From NCBI GenBank assembly GCA_903789615.1, contig CAIFEV010000001.1, positions 248,001 to 312,000 of the forward strand: DNA of 64,000 nt, in the 5' to 3' direction. The notes under the pieces were generated by a model. It saw nothing but the letters and a program-made list of their open reading frames with translations. It was not told the DNA's origin and made no database searches. The stretch is from an uncultured Lachnospiraceae bacterium (GTDB lineage: Bacteria > Bacillota > Clostridia > Lachnospirales > Lachnospiraceae). A program made the position numbers and the translations under genes. Of this stretch, positions 16,449 through 26,282 are shown piece after piece (the first letter of the stretch is position 1; each line of letters starts with the position of its first letter).

Positions 16449-18800
16449 ATGTCAGAAAAAAAGGCGGAACTGCTGGCCCCTGCCGGCAGCCTGGATATCG
16501 CGAAGGCTGTAATCAACGCCGGTGCAGATGCCGTGTATCTGGGCGGCCGGATGTACGGTGCGAGAGCGTATGCAGGGAATCTGGACGAAGAGGAAATTCT
16601 GGAAATACTGAAGTACGCCCACCTTCGCGGTGCCCGGATCTATCTGACGGTCAACACGCTTCTGAAACCGGATGAGCCGGCAGAAGAACTCGTCCGCTTC
16701 CTCCGCCCGTTTTACGAGGCAGGGCTTGACGCGGTACTGGTGCAGGACCCTGGAGTGATGCGCATCATCCGCGAAACTTTTCCGGATCTTCCCATTCACG
16801 TCTCCACGCAGATGACGGTCACCGGCGCCGCGGCGGCTCAGATGCTTCTGGACGCGGGAGCAAGCCGCATTGTGCTGGCCAGGGAACTCTCACTTGCAGA
16901 GATCCGGGAGATTTACGACAAGACACACGCCGAGCTGGAGGTGTTCGTCCACGGGGCGCTGTGCTACTGCTACTCGGGCCAGTGCCTGTATTCAAGCTTT
17001 CGCGGAGGCCGCAGCGGAAACCGGGGCCGCTGCGCCCAGCCATGCCGCAAGAAATACACCATTCTGACAGATGACGGCCGGAAGGTGAACACACCGGGGC
17101 CATTTGTCCTGAGCCCGAAGGATATCTGCTCGCTGGCGCAGCTTCCGCAGATTCTTGACGCCGGTGCGGCGTCGCTTAAAATCGAGGGCCGCATGAAAAA
17201 TGTCAACTACGCGGCGGACGTCACCGCGATCTACCGGAAGTATCTGGATCTGGCGCTTTCGGGACGCAGGTATACGGTCGATCAAAAAGATCTTGAGGAA
17301 CTTGCCGGCCTGTTTAACCGGGGCGGTTTCACACCCGGCTATTTTCAGAAAGACAAGGGAGCTGACATGATCACCTTTGTGCGTCCGGACAATGTCGGCG
17401 TGAAGGCGCTTAAGGCCGTAAGCAATTCGGATGGCCGCGTGACGTTTGAGGCGCTCACAGACCTGCACGCGCAGGATGTGTACGAAATCCGCCGGCCCTT
17501 TACCTTCACGGGAAGAGACGAGGTGAAAAAGGGCGGAACGTTCACGGTGGATCTTCCGTGGAAGCTGAATATCCGGCCGGGCCAGACGTTCCCGAGACTA
17601 AAGGACGGGGAAGTCAACCGGAAAGTTGACGAAAACTTCGTCAAAACGGAGCGCAAAGTCCCGGTGGCTCTTTCTTTCAGGGCAGCCGCCGGAGAACCGG
17701 CGGTTCTGACAATGAGACGGCTTCCGGATGGTCCGGAGGTGTGCGTGAGCGGCGGAATTGTCAGCGCGGCGGAAAGCCATCCGGCCAGACGTGACGAAAC
17801 GGCCGCGCGGCTTATGAAGCTCGGCAGGACTCCGTTCACACCAAAATCGTGCGATGTGCGTCTAACGGGAGATGTATTTCTTCCGGCCGGAGAACTGAAC
17901 GCGATGCGCCGGCAGGCCTGCGAAGAGCTGGAAGAAGCGGTATATGCGCTTTATTCCCGTAAGAACTTTTCAGAAAACACGAAACATGATACTATAGCTA
18001 AATGGCAGGCTGAACCTGTGAAGGCCTGCCGGTATTCCGCGGAGGTGCAGACGCAGGAACAGCTCGCGGCACTTCTTGAACGCCCGGAGATCTCCCGGAT
18101 CTACCTGTCCGACAGACTTGTAAATAAACAGGTGACCGCAGCTGTAAAAAGGAACGGGAAGGAAGCAATGGTCAGCCTGGTGCCGGTCGTGCGGGAGAAA
18201 AAGAGCGGCCTGCTCCGGGAACAGATACAGGCGGCGCTTGAGAGCGGCGCTGACGGGTTCCTTGTGAAGAATCTTGAGGAGCTCGCCTTTGTAAAAGACA
18301 CCGGAAAGAAACTGGTTCTCGACTCGTCCCTTTACGCGTGTCAGCAGCAGGCAGCCGCGCAGCTTTCGTGCCTCGCGGGACAACAGAATCCGCCGGAATT
18401 CACCTGCCCGGAGGAGCTCACGTGCGCGGAACTGAAAGCGGTTCCGGGAATGACGGATCACGAACTCATCGCGTACGGCAGGACGTCTCTCATGGTGACC
18501 GAGCAGTGTCTTAAAAAAACAAACGGCCTGTGCGATCACGGATACGGCAGCATTATCCTGCAGGATGAGGAAGGAAGGCAGATGCGGGGCGTGTGCCGGT
18601 GCGACTACTGCTTTATGACGCTGTACGATGACAGACCGGTCTGCTTTCTGCGGGAGGCAGCAGGTGCCGGATTTACCAGACTTCGTTTTAAATTTACGAC
18701 CGAGACCCGGGAAGAGTGCAGCGCTGTTCTGCGGGATGCGGCAGCCGGAAGGCAGTTCCCGGAAGCCGCTAAGGGACACTGGGAACTCGGGGTCCTGTAA
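16449..18800 (+). CDS. U32-family peptidase / RlhA-like protein (U32 plus DUF3656)
   Basis: A 783-residue protein. The N-terminal TIM-barrel U32 domain opens with ELLAPAGSLDIAKAVINAGADAVYLGG, and the family cysteine motif spans FVHGALCYCYSGQC to GRCAQPCRKKY (four Cys, expected [4Fe-4S] ligands). A DUF3656-type segment follows, and another U32-like C-terminal region includes MTEQCL-type cysteine motifs. This domain order matches E. coli RlhA, a 23S rRNA cytidine hydroxylase; others in the family are annotated as collagenase-like peptidases. ATG 16449 has AAGGAGA upstream; an in-frame GTG at 16434 is less likely. RNA hydroxylation is the better guess but unproven here. Confidence 0.83.
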   Translation: MSEKKAELLAPAGSLDIAKAVINAGADAVYLGGRMYGARAYAGNLDEEEILEILKYAHLRGARIYLTVNTLLKPDEPAEELVRFLRPFYEAGLDAVLVQDPGVMRIIRETFPDLPIHVSTQMTVTGAAAAQMLLDAGASRIVLARELSLAEIREIYDKTHAELEVFVHGALCYCYSGQCLYSSFRGGRSGNRGRCAQPCRKKYTILTDDGRKVNTPGPFVLSPKDICSLAQLPQILDAGAASLKIEGRMKNVNYAADVTAIYRKYLDLALSGRRYTVDQKDLEELAGLFNRGGFTPGYFQKDKGADMITFVRPDNVGVKALKAVSNSDGRVTFEALTDLHAQDVYEIRRPFTFTGRDEVKKGGTFTVDLPWKLNIRPGQTFPRLKDGEVNRKVDENFVKTERKVPVALSFRAAAGEPAVLTMRRLPDGPEVCVSGGIVSAAESHPARRDETAARLMKLGRTPFTPKSCDVRLTGDVFLPAGELNAMRRQACEELEEAVYALYSRKNFSENTKHDTIAKWQAEPVKACRYSAEVQTQEQLAALLERPEISRIYLSDRLVNKQVTAAVKRNGKEAMVSLVPVVREKKSGLLREQIQAALESGADGFLVKNLEELAFVKDTGKKLVLDSSLYACQQQAAAQLSCLAGQQNPPEFTCPEELTCAELKAVPGMTDHELIAYGRTSLMVTEQCLKKTNGLCDHGYGSIILQDEEGRQMRGVCRCDYCFMTLYDDRPVCFLREAAGAGFTRLRFKFTTETREECSAVLRDAAAGRQFPEAAKGHWELGVL

Positions 18801-18830
18801 AAGGGGAAGAAGACTTCGGGGAGAAGATAT

Positions 18831-20216
18831 ATGCAGGAAATTTCAACTATACTCGTGGAGGCGTCCAAATACCTGTTTGCGGGGCTGATCACCCTGTATA
18901 CGCTGTTCGCCTACGTGGGAGCAACGATCCGGGTTGAGAAGAAGCGGACGAAAATCTACGTTTTTGAGACGCTGATCATGTTCTCGATTCACCTTCTGGG
19001 ATATATCATTCTCTATCTGCTCAAGGATGATTTCCGGTACGCAATTCTGTATTTTGTGCAGTTCGCCCTGATCTTCATGACGATCATGATCTATGACGTG
19101 CTCTACCCGAAGGCGTCGAGACTGCTCATCAACAATATGTGCCTGCTTCTGATGATCGGATTTATCATCATCGGGCGGCTTGATTTCGACCGGGGTGTCA
19201 GACAGACGCTTATCACTGCGGCGGGAACGGTCATCACGTTCTTTATTCCGTGGATGATCAGCAAATTCCGGGGACTGCGGAACCTCAGCTGGCTGTACTG
19301 CCTCATCGGCGTTCTCTCGCTGGCCGGGGTTTGGGCCCTCGGCCGGAGCGTCTACGGAGCCAACCTGAACATCTCCATCGCCGGCATTACGTTCCAGCCC
19401 AGTGAGTTCATCAAGATCATCTTTATTCTGTTTGTGGCCTCCATGTACAATAAGTCGACGAGCTTTCCGCGGATTGTTGTGACAACGCTTCTTGCCATCG
19501 TTCACATCGGCATTCTGATCGCGTCCAATGACCTGGGAACCGGCCTGATCTTCTTTGTTGTATACCTGATGATGCTGTTTGTTGCGACGCACAACTGGCT
19601 GCTTCTCGTGGCCGGCACCGCCTGCGGCGCGGGTGCCGCCGCGGCTGCCATCCGGCTTGTCCCGCACGTGACGACCCGTATTGAAATCTGGAAAAATCCG
19701 TGGGCGACGGTGACGGGATCCGGGTATCAGATCTGCCAGTCGCTGTTCGCGATCGGTGCCGGCGGATGGTTTGGCGCAGGACTGCTTCAGGGCAGCCCCG
19801 ACAAGGTGCCGGTTGTCGTGAAGGACTTCATTTTCGCAGCGATTTCCGAGGAATTCGGAATCATCTTCGGCATCGGTGTCCTGCTCATCTGCCTGAACAA
19901 CCTGATCCTGATGATGAACATTGCATCCCGCTGCATCACGCTGTTCTACCGGCTGGTTGCGGTCGGAATCGGCGCGGCGTACGGATTCCAGGTGTTCCTG
20001 ACAGTCGGATCGGCCATGAACATGATTCCGATGACCGGTGTTACGCTGCCATTTGTCAGCTACGGCGGTTCGTCAGTCATCAGCGCCCTGCTGATGTTCG
20101 GTCTGATAAATGGCATGTATAATATGAGAAAGGATGAAGGAGAGGTTAAGTATGACCGGAAAAAGAAACAAGCGGAAAAGCGCACCGCAGCAGATGCAGC
20201 GCCGCGGCGTGCGTAA
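18831..20216 (+). CDS. FtsW/RodA/SpoVE-family peptidoglycan polymerase
   Basis: A 461-residue SEDS protein with about ten or more membrane helices. SEDS proteins polymerise lipid II into glycan strands with a class B penicillin-binding protein partner, encoded next. Diagnostic stretches are AGITFQPSEFIKI, ASNDLGTGLIFF (the catalytic Asp region) and IPMTGVTLPFVSYGGSS. The N-terminal 100 residues add extra helices beyond the usual core. The basic tail (RKKKQAEKR) overlaps the PBP gene by 65 bases. Whether it is FtsW, RodA or SpoVE cannot be told from this sequence. Confidence 0.9.
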   Translation: MQEISTILVEASKYLFAGLITLYTLFAYVGATIRVEKKRTKIYVFETLIMFSIHLLGYIILYLLKDDFRYAILYFVQFALIFMTIMIYDVLYPKASRLLINNMCLLLMIGFIIIGRLDFDRGVRQTLITAAGTVITFFIPWMISKFRGLRNLSWLYCLIGVLSLAGVWALGRSVYGANLNISIAGITFQPSEFIKIIFILFVASMYNKSTSFPRIVVTTLLAIVHIGILIASNDLGTGLIFFVVYLMMLFVATHNWLLLVAGTACGAGAAAAAIRLVPHVTTRIEIWKNPWATVTGSGYQICQSLFAIGAGGWFGAGLLQGSPDKVPVVVKDFIFAAISEEFGIIFGIGVLLICLNNLILMMNIASRCITLFYRLVAVGIGAAYGFQVFLTVGSAMNMIPMTGVTLPFVSYGGSSVISALLMFGLINGMYNMRKDEGEVKYDRKKKQAEKRTAADAAPRRA

Positions 20217-21648
20217 AATCCGGAACCGTGAGACCAATATTATCTCATACGTCTTTGTGGTTCTCTTTCTGGTGATGATCGTCTATCTCGGGTATTTTTC
20301 GGTTGTCGTCGCTCCTTCGATTGAAGACAGTGTCTACAACCAGAGAATCGAGAGAGAGCCGGTCATCGAGGTGCGCAGAGGGTCGATATATTCGTCCGAC
20401 GGCGCCGTGCTCGCACAGACCGTTCTCTCCGAGGATAGCACGGAGGAAGTGAGACAGTATCCGTTCGGATCGCTTTTTGCACAGACGGTCGGTATGGCCC
20501 GCGGCGGCGGTTCGGGACTTGAAGGTGGCACCGATGAATATCTGACGCGCTCAACCTCCGGCGTTGACGTGGCGGATCCGATGTCGGGTGACATTTACGA
20601 AGAGCAGTACGGTGACTCGGTCTACACGACGCTGGATGAATCGCTTCAGCAGGCGGCTGTCAACCAGATGGGAGACCAGAAGGGCGCCATGGTTGTCATG
20701 GATGTTTCCACCGGCAAGATTCTCGCCATGGTCAGCAATCCCAGCTATGATCCGAATACGGCTTCGGAAAACATGCAGGACTGGCTGAATCTGTCCAGCA
20801 CGGATTCCGTGCTTGTCAACCGCGCGACGCAGGGACTGTACCCGCCGGGGTCCACTTTTAAGATGGTGACGGCGCTGGCCTATCTGCAGCAGAATCCGGA
20901 TACCTGGTCGGACTTCAGCTACAACTGCACTGGAGAACTGACGGTCGACGGCGCAACGACAGTCAGGTGTACACACGCTCACGGAAAGGTGAACTTTGAG
21001 ATGGCAATTGCCGATTCCTGCAACTGCGCATTTTCCCTCATCGGGCTTTCCCTCGATCCGACGGCATACCGTGATACAGTGCTGTCACTGGGATTTAACC
21101 AGGATTTGGATATCGGAATTGAGAATTCGACACCAACATTTCTTCTGGATGCAACGTCATCGAAAGCGGATGTTATGAGAACATCGTTCGGGCAGGGCAG
21201 CACAAGCATTACGCCGCTGGAGAATTGCATGATTGCCGCCACGATCGCCAACGGCGGCGTGGAGATGAAGCCGTATCTGATCGACCATGTTGTGGATTCC
21301 GACGGGAATATTCTCGAAACTTTTTCGCCGGAGGTATACAATACGCCGATGACAGAGGAACAGGCGCAGCTGTTAGGAAAGTTCATGCGTTCCGTGGTTA
21401 CGAAAGGCACCGGCGGCGGCGTCAATGTACAGGGATACACCTGTGCCGTGAAAACAGGTTCTGCGCAGTATGACGACAGCAATCCGAATGCTGTCCGCGC
21501 GTGGACGATCGGCTTCGCACCGTATGAGAATCCGCAGATCGCGTTTGCGGTTGTACTTGAGGATAATGCAACAGAGTCAACACCGTCCGTGCGGGTTGTG
21601 CGGGATTTCCTGTACGATTACTTTTCCATCACAGCTTCCAGAAGCTGA
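20152..21648 (+). CDS. Class B penicillin-binding protein (D,D-transpeptidase)
   Basis: A 498-residue PBP with an N-terminal membrane anchor (about 30-54) and an extracytoplasmic transpeptidase domain. The catalytic motifs are STFK (Ser234, Lys237), SCN (289-291) and KTGS (434-437). No transglycosylase domain is present, so it depends on the SEDS polymerase encoded just upstream. ATG 20152 is chosen over an in-frame ATG 20134 because AAGGAGAGG (20138-20146) lies between them. The short N-terminal domain resembles PbpA of actinobacteria rather than FtsI or SpoVD, which carry PASTA or longer modules. The 65-base overlap implies coupled synthesis. Confidence 0.9.
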   Translation: MTGKRNKRKSAPQQMQRRGVRKIRNRETNIISYVFVVLFLVMIVYLGYFSVVVAPSIEDSVYNQRIEREPVIEVRRGSIYSSDGAVLAQTVLSEDSTEEVRQYPFGSLFAQTVGMARGGGSGLEGGTDEYLTRSTSGVDVADPMSGDIYEEQYGDSVYTTLDESLQQAAVNQMGDQKGAMVVMDVSTGKILAMVSNPSYDPNTASENMQDWLNLSSTDSVLVNRATQGLYPPGSTFKMVTALAYLQQNPDTWSDFSYNCTGELTVDGATTVRCTHAHGKVNFEMAIADSCNCAFSLIGLSLDPTAYRDTVLSLGFNQDLDIGIENSTPTFLLDATSSKADVMRTSFGQGSTSITPLENCMIAATIANGGVEMKPYLIDHVVDSDGNILETFSPEVYNTPMTEEQAQLLGKFMRSVVTKGTGGGVNVQGYTCAVKTGSAQYDDSNPNAVRAWTIGFAPYENPQIAFAVVLEDNATESTPSVRVVRDFLYDYFSITASRS

Positions 21649-21670
21649 AGAAAAAGAAAGGATGAGGATT

Positions 21671-22984
21671 ATGGGAGTCAAGAAGTCATTTGTATCTAAG
21701 GAAGAGCTGGAAGAAATAAACCGCACGTATCCGACGCCGTTCTATCTCTATGATGAAGCCGGAATACGCGCCAATGCCAGACGGATCAAACAGGCGTTCT
21801 CCTGGAATCCGGGCTACCGGGAATTCTTTGCGGTCAAAGCCACTCCGAATCCCGCAATTCTGAATATCCTGAAAGAATACGACTGCGGCACGGACTGCGC
21901 CAGCAAGACAGAGCTCATGCTGGCTCATGCTCTCGGGTTCGGAGAGGGTAAGATCATGTTCTCCTCCAATGACACGCCGGAGGAGGAATTTGCCTACGCC
22001 GCCAAAGTGGGGGGCATTATAAATCTGGACGACATCACTCACATCGACATGGTGGACAGGGCGCTTGACGGCAGATTCCCGGAGACCATGAGCTGCCGTT
22101 TCAACCCGGGCGGATATTTCAAGATGGGCAATGACATCATGGACAACCCGGGTGACGCGAAGTACGGCATGACCCACGACCAGATCCTCGAGGCATTCCG
22201 GATTCTTAAGAGCAGAGGCGTGAAGCACTTCGGCATTCATGCGTTCCTTGCATCCAATACCGTGACGGATGACTATTATCCGGAACTTGCCGGCCAGCTT
22301 TTTTCTCTGGCCGTTGAGCTCAGGGACAAGACCGGAGCGGATATCCGTTTCATCAATCTTTCCGGCGGCGTCGGCATCGCGTACCGCCCGGAACAGAGAG
22401 ACAACGACATTCTGGACATCGGCGAAAAGGTCCACAAGGTATATGACGAAATTCTCATACCGGCCGGGATGGGAGACGTCGCGATCTACACCGAGATGGG
22501 ACGGTTTATGCTGGCTCCGTACGGCGTGCTCGTGACGAAGGCAATTCACGAAAAGCACATTTACAAGGAGTACATCGGCTGCGACGCGTGCGCGGTCAAC
22601 CTTATGCGTCCGATGATGTACGGCGCGTATCACCACATCACGGTGGCCGGCAAGGAAAACGCACCGTGCGACCATGTGTATGACGTGACCGGCTCGCTGT
22701 GCGAAAACAGTGACAAATTCGCCATCGACCGGAAGCTGCCGAAAATCGACATGGGCGACTATCTGATCATCCATGACGCAGGGGCCCACGGCTACTCCAT
22801 GGGATATAACTATAACGGAAAGCTCAAGTGCGCCGAACTGCTTCTGCAGGAAGACGGAAGTGTCAGGATGATCCGGAGAGCGGAGACTCCGAGGGACTAT
22901 TTTGCCACGCTGGATTTCACCGGCGTCATGGACAGGATGAATCCGGCGGATCTTGACGGCGGGTCGTCAGCAGAAGAAAAATAA
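21671..22984 (+). CDS. lysA: Diaminopimelate decarboxylase
   Basis: A 437-residue fold-III PLP decarboxylase that makes lysine from meso-diaminopimelate. The PLP lysine is Lys56 in AVKATPNP. NLSGGVGIAYRPE is the phosphate-binding glycine loop, and SLCENSDKF near the C-terminus carries the active-site cysteine from the partner subunit (usually CESGD). HAFLASN replaces the common HVGSG, as in a distinct clostridial branch. ATG 21671 has GGATGAGG upstream; ATG 21662 is a weaker alternative. It begins 22 bases after the PBP gene. Confidence 0.88.
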   Translation: MGVKKSFVSKEELEEINRTYPTPFYLYDEAGIRANARRIKQAFSWNPGYREFFAVKATPNPAILNILKEYDCGTDCASKTELMLAHALGFGEGKIMFSSNDTPEEEFAYAAKVGGIINLDDITHIDMVDRALDGRFPETMSCRFNPGGYFKMGNDIMDNPGDAKYGMTHDQILEAFRILKSRGVKHFGIHAFLASNTVTDDYYPELAGQLFSLAVELRDKTGADIRFINLSGGVGIAYRPEQRDNDILDIGEKVHKVYDEILIPAGMGDVAIYTEMGRFMLAPYGVLVTKAIHEKHIYKEYIGCDACAVNLMRPMMYGAYHHITVAGKENAPCDHVYDVTGSLCENSDKFAIDRKLPKIDMGDYLIIHDAGAHGYSMGYNYNGKLKCAELLLQEDGSVRMIRRAETPRDYFATLDFTGVMDRMNPADLDGGSSAEEK

Positions 22985-23004
22985 ACAGCGGGAGAAGAAG
23001 AACA

Positions 23005-24447
23005 ATGGAGGATCTTACCTACATTGCCCATGAGATCGAAAAAGGCAGAAATCTGCCTCTGAATCTGGGACGATATGAGTCCGGCATGCGGCTGCTCTAC
23101 GGGACTCTGGGAATGATCAAACTGTCCATGAATGCCTGGACAGTCTACAAAGAAGAGGCCGGGGAACCGGACGCTACCAGGCAGTGCCGGACGGTAGAAA
23201 ACAGGCGGTACGCAGAGGCTAAAAGTTCTCTTGCGAACCTGATCCGGGAGACGGTTACCGATAAGACTGTCAGTGCTGACAGAAGAGACGAAGCTGACGC
23301 GCTGCGCAGCCGCCTGATGAAGGAGATGGAGATTCTCACTTCCTTCACGGAAGATTTCCGCGTGTTCGAATACGTCTTAAACCGCGTCGAGTACCGGTTT
23401 AAAGACGCTGTCCTTGACGAGAAATACTACGGATACTATCTCACAAACGATCTGATCCACTATATCTTTCAGACAAAGGACAATGTGGCAGTCAACGAGC
23501 GCATCCGCGAGGTGATCACACAGCTCCCGATGCGGATGAGCCGCCAGCACTTCTTCGAGACGCTGGGTGACGCGTTCACCCTGTACCGGGGCGCCCAGAA
23601 GGGCACGATTGATGATTTTGCGGATATGCTCAAGGACAGCGGAACACTTTCGCTTCCGGACGGGGCACAGGAACACTTTCCGGAAATTTACGAAGCGCAC
23701 AGACGCCTTCTGTCCGCGGACTACCGGGATATCACAAAAGATGAGTATGACGAACTTTCCCGCATCCTTTCGGAGGCATCCGCATCCATAACCGATATAT
23801 CGGATGCATTTGTCCTGCTCGCGCAGATGACCAATGACGCCTATACCGTCTGCCTTTCAGGCGTTCCGGAAGAAAATTCCGGCGCGGACGCGTTTGAAAG
23901 AGGACTGCGCGATACGTACGTGACGGCGCGGAATGTCCTTGCACGGCTCATGGATCCGGAGATGGCAGACGCAGTCAGCGAGGATGATTTCATACCGCTT
24001 GAAGGAATGCAGGAGCGGATCCTGATGATCCTCGGAAGTTCATCCTTTGCCGTGGACACGGCAGTCCGTGACCAGAGTGCGCAGCTTGCGCAGTGCGGCG
24101 TGCTTTCCGTGTTTCAGGATCTTGAGGCGTGCGGGAAGCTGCAGTCCGGATCGGATTTTGTCAGCCTGCACGAGAGTCCGGAGAGGCTTTCGGTGCCGGA
24201 TAACCAGTACGCGGACGAAGTGTGCGCAGGCGTGAAGAAGACCCTCGCGGAACAGTTCATTGCTGTCTCCCAGCCGGTCCGCCGCGCGCTTATGGCATCT
24301 GTCATCTCGCAGCTTCCGGTGCTTTTTTTCGACACCGATGCGCTGCAGAGTTACATCAATGTGTCGCTGGAACAATGCTCGGATACGGCGGAGCGTATAG
24401 CGGCAGTGGAACTGCTGAAAGAGATAATGGGTCATGAAGTGGGCTGA
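23005..24447 (+). CDS. Unrecognised conserved-looking 480-residue protein
   Basis: A soluble, acidic, probably all-helical protein with no signal peptide, membrane segment or cysteine cluster. The region about 115-250 (from FEYVLNRVEYRFKD to ITDISDAFVLLAQM) looks like stacked helices. I do not recognise a family. It starts 20 bases after lysA with GGGAGAAGAAG upstream, and overlaps the next small gene by 14 bases, so it is a real part of this operon. Codon use looks like that of its neighbours, and no shift or truncation is seen. Confidence 0.75.
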   Translation: MEDLTYIAHEIEKGRNLPLNLGRYESGMRLLYGTLGMIKLSMNAWTVYKEEAGEPDATRQCRTVENRRYAEAKSSLANLIRETVTDKTVSADRRDEADALRSRLMKEMEILTSFTEDFRVFEYVLNRVEYRFKDAVLDEKYYGYYLTNDLIHYIFQTKDNVAVNERIREVITQLPMRMSRQHFFETLGDAFTLYRGAQKGTIDDFADMLKDSGTLSLPDGAQEHFPEIYEAHRRLLSADYRDITKDEYDELSRILSEASASITDISDAFVLLAQMTNDAYTVCLSGVPEENSGADAFERGLRDTYVTARNVLARLMDPEMADAVSEDDFIPLEGMQERILMILGSSSFAVDTAVRDQSAQLAQCGVLSVFQDLEACGKLQSGSDFVSLHESPERLSVPDNQYADEVCAGVKKTLAEQFIAVSQPVRRALMASVISQLPVLFFDTDALQSYINVSLEQCSDTAERIAAVELLKEIMGHEVG

Positions 24448-24766
24448 AACGGTTTATCTGAGTCCGGGACTGGAGAAGCGGCGAAGGCAGATCGGTCCCG
24501 CGATCCGGTCGATGGATTTCCCGCCGGCTGCCAGAATATTTGCCCTTCACCGGAAAGAGACGGGAGAGCCGCAGCTGGTAATCATACCGGTGGCGGAGAT
24601 AAAATCGCGCCGTGCAGAATTTGCGGGCGATACGTATTTCGGTGTCGGAATCGCAGAAAACAGGAAGGCAGCTCTTGAGATGGCACAGAAACTGACAGAA
24701 GAAGCTGTCTGCAGGACCGGAAATCCGGACGCGGCCTCGTATCTGGCCGGCCGGTTCGGGAGGTGA
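24434..24766 (+). CDS. Unrecognised 110-residue protein
   Basis: A small soluble protein. Its central part (PQLVIIPVAEIKSRRAEFAG, then YFGVGIAENRKAALEMAQKLTEEAV) alternates strand and helix and could be a small nucleotide- or peptide-binding fold, but I do not recognise it. It overlaps the 480-residue gene upstream by 14 bases and the open frame downstream by 4, suggesting co-translation. Real by context; function unknown. Confidence 0.65.
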   Translation: MKWAETVYLSPGLEKRRRQIGPAIRSMDFPPAARIFALHRKETGEPQLVIIPVAEIKSRRAEFAGDTYFGVGIAENRKAALEMAQKLTEEAVCRTGNPDAASYLAGRFGR

Positions 24767-24783
24767 TCACACAAGGAGGAGGA

Positions 24784-25809
24784 ATGCTGGCACTGATACT
24801 TGCAATTCTGAAAATCATCGGGATTGTACTGCTGGTAATTCTGTGCCTGATCATCCTTATCGTGGCGGCAGTTCTGTTTGTGCCTCTGCGGTACAGGATA
24901 ACCGGGGATTACCGGGGGAGTCCGGATAAACCGCAGGCAGATGCCTTTGTCTCCTGGCTGTTCGGTTTTTTGGGGGCAGGGGCATTCTACAGAGACGGCG
25001 GTTTTCACTACTTTGTAAAAATCCTCTCCTTTACGCTTCTGTCGGATGAAAAGAAGTCGGAAAAAAGTAAGAAAAAACGCCGCCGAAACCTAAAAGACGC
25101 ATCGCAGGCAGAAACGTTTGACGACAGGAACGCGATACAGGCAGACAAAAAGAAAAGAGAAGAAGAGAAGGCTGCGGCAGCAGGTGCCGCGCACCGGGAA
25201 GAAACATCCGGAGAACCGGAAAGACCCGGCGGGGCTGATTCTGGACAAAAAGCCGGAAAAAAGCACTTTGCCGCACTGCGGAAATTCTTTGAGAAGCTCC
25301 GGAATATTCCGGAAGCACTACGCGGATTCTTCTCCCGGATCGGCGAAAAAAAGACGGAAATCGGGAAGAAAATTTCTTCTATTAAGAAGATATTGGATGA
25401 TCCTGCCTATATGCGTCTTGCCGGGAATCTGTACGGAAAGATTAAGAGAATCCTTTCGCTCCTGAAACCGGTGCGGGCAGATGTTCAGATAGTGTACGGT
25501 GCGGATGACCCTGCCGCGACCGGGCAGGTTACGGCACTTGTGGCGGCTGCTGCCGGCATTTTCGGGTGGCAGGATGTAGAGTTTACGCCGGATTTCGAGA
25601 AAGAAACCCTGACGGCACATGTGTTCCTGAGGGGAAAGATCCGTCTGATTCATGTACTGGTTATCGCCGTGCAGGTTCTGACGGACAAAGACTTCCGCCG
25701 GCTGGTTCTCCACAAGGACGGAAGCGGTAAGAAGCACAGGAGACACAGGAAGCACAGAAAGAGACAGACAGTCAGCAGATCGGAATGCCGGAACGGGCAG
25801 AAAGGATGA
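24784..25809 (+). CDS. DUF2953 membrane protein (YtfI-like)
   Basis: A 341-residue protein with one N-terminal membrane helix (about 3-35) followed by PLRYRITGDYRG, typical of DUF2953. The middle (about 80-150) is a low-complexity Lys/Glu/Ala linker. The C-terminal domain ends in the family pattern, then a basic tail (KKHRRHRKHRKRQ). In B. subtilis ytfI is paired with ytfJ (gerW), and gerW follows here too. ATG 24784, just after AAGGAGGAGG, is preferred to GTG 24763. Role unknown; a sporulation link is inferred from the pairing. Confidence 0.78.
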   Translation: MLALILAILKIIGIVLLVILCLIILIVAAVLFVPLRYRITGDYRGSPDKPQADAFVSWLFGFLGAGAFYRDGGFHYFVKILSFTLLSDEKKSEKSKKKRRRNLKDASQAETFDDRNAIQADKKKREEEKAAAAGAAHREETSGEPERPGGADSGQKAGKKHFAALRKFFEKLRNIPEALRGFFSRIGEKKTEIGKKISSIKKILDDPAYMRLAGNLYGKIKRILSLLKPVRADVQIVYGADDPAATGQVTALVAAAAGIFGWQDVEFTPDFEKETLTAHVFLRGKIRLIHVLVIAVQVLTDKDFRRLVLHKDGSGKKHRRHRKHRKRQTVSRSECRNGQKG

Positions 25810-25811
25810 GT

Positions 25812-26225
25812 ATGGCTGAGAATAAATTTGACGATGCAGTGGGAGCGATGCTCAGGGGAATGAGCGGGTTTGTATCCGCAAGAACCGTGATCGGAGAACC
25901 GGTTACGGTTTCGGGAGCGACCATTATTCCGCTCGTAGACGTCAGCTTCGGCATGGGAGCCGGCGCATTTGCCGGCGAGAAGAAGGACCACACCGGCGGC
26001 GGCGTGACAGGCAAAGTCGAACCGACAGCCGTCCTGATCATTCAGAACGGTACGACGCGCCTCGTCGACATCAAGAATTCAGACACGCTGAGTAAAATTC
26101 TGGAATTCGCTCCGACCGTCGTCGACCGGATTACGAATGCATTTTCCGGGAAGAACGACGATGCGGTCGATGCGGCTGTCGATGACATCCGGAAAGACGC
26201 GCAGGACAAAAAGGACGGAAAGTGA
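25812..26225 (+). CDS. gerW: Spore germination protein GerW (YtfJ family)
   Basis: A 137-residue protein of the YtfJ/GerW family. The central glycine-rich hydrophobic stretch (VIGEPVTVSGATIIPLVDVSFGMGAGAF, then GGGVTGKVEPTAVLII) is diagnostic. In Bacillus it is made in the forespore and is needed for germination via GerA. ATG 25812 fits AAAGG at 25801-25805; ATG 25806, overlapping the upstream stop, is possible. Its presence suggests a spore-former or recent descendant, though the family also occurs in non-sporulating relatives. Confidence 0.85.
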   Translation: MAENKFDDAVGAMLRGMSGFVSARTVIGEPVTVSGATIIPLVDVSFGMGAGAFAGEKKDHTGGGVTGKVEPTAVLIIQNGTTRLVDIKNSDTLSKILEFAPTVVDRITNAFSGKNDDAVDAAVDDIRKDAQDKKDGK

Positions 26226-26282
26226 GAAGGCAGCTCCCGGGCTGATGGCAAGGGGGTCTGACGGCAAGGCGCTAAAAAGTTC

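Noticed and set aside
26226-26282. Terminator after gerW
   Set aside because: No stem with a T-run is present; only the rpmB promoter begins at 26283.
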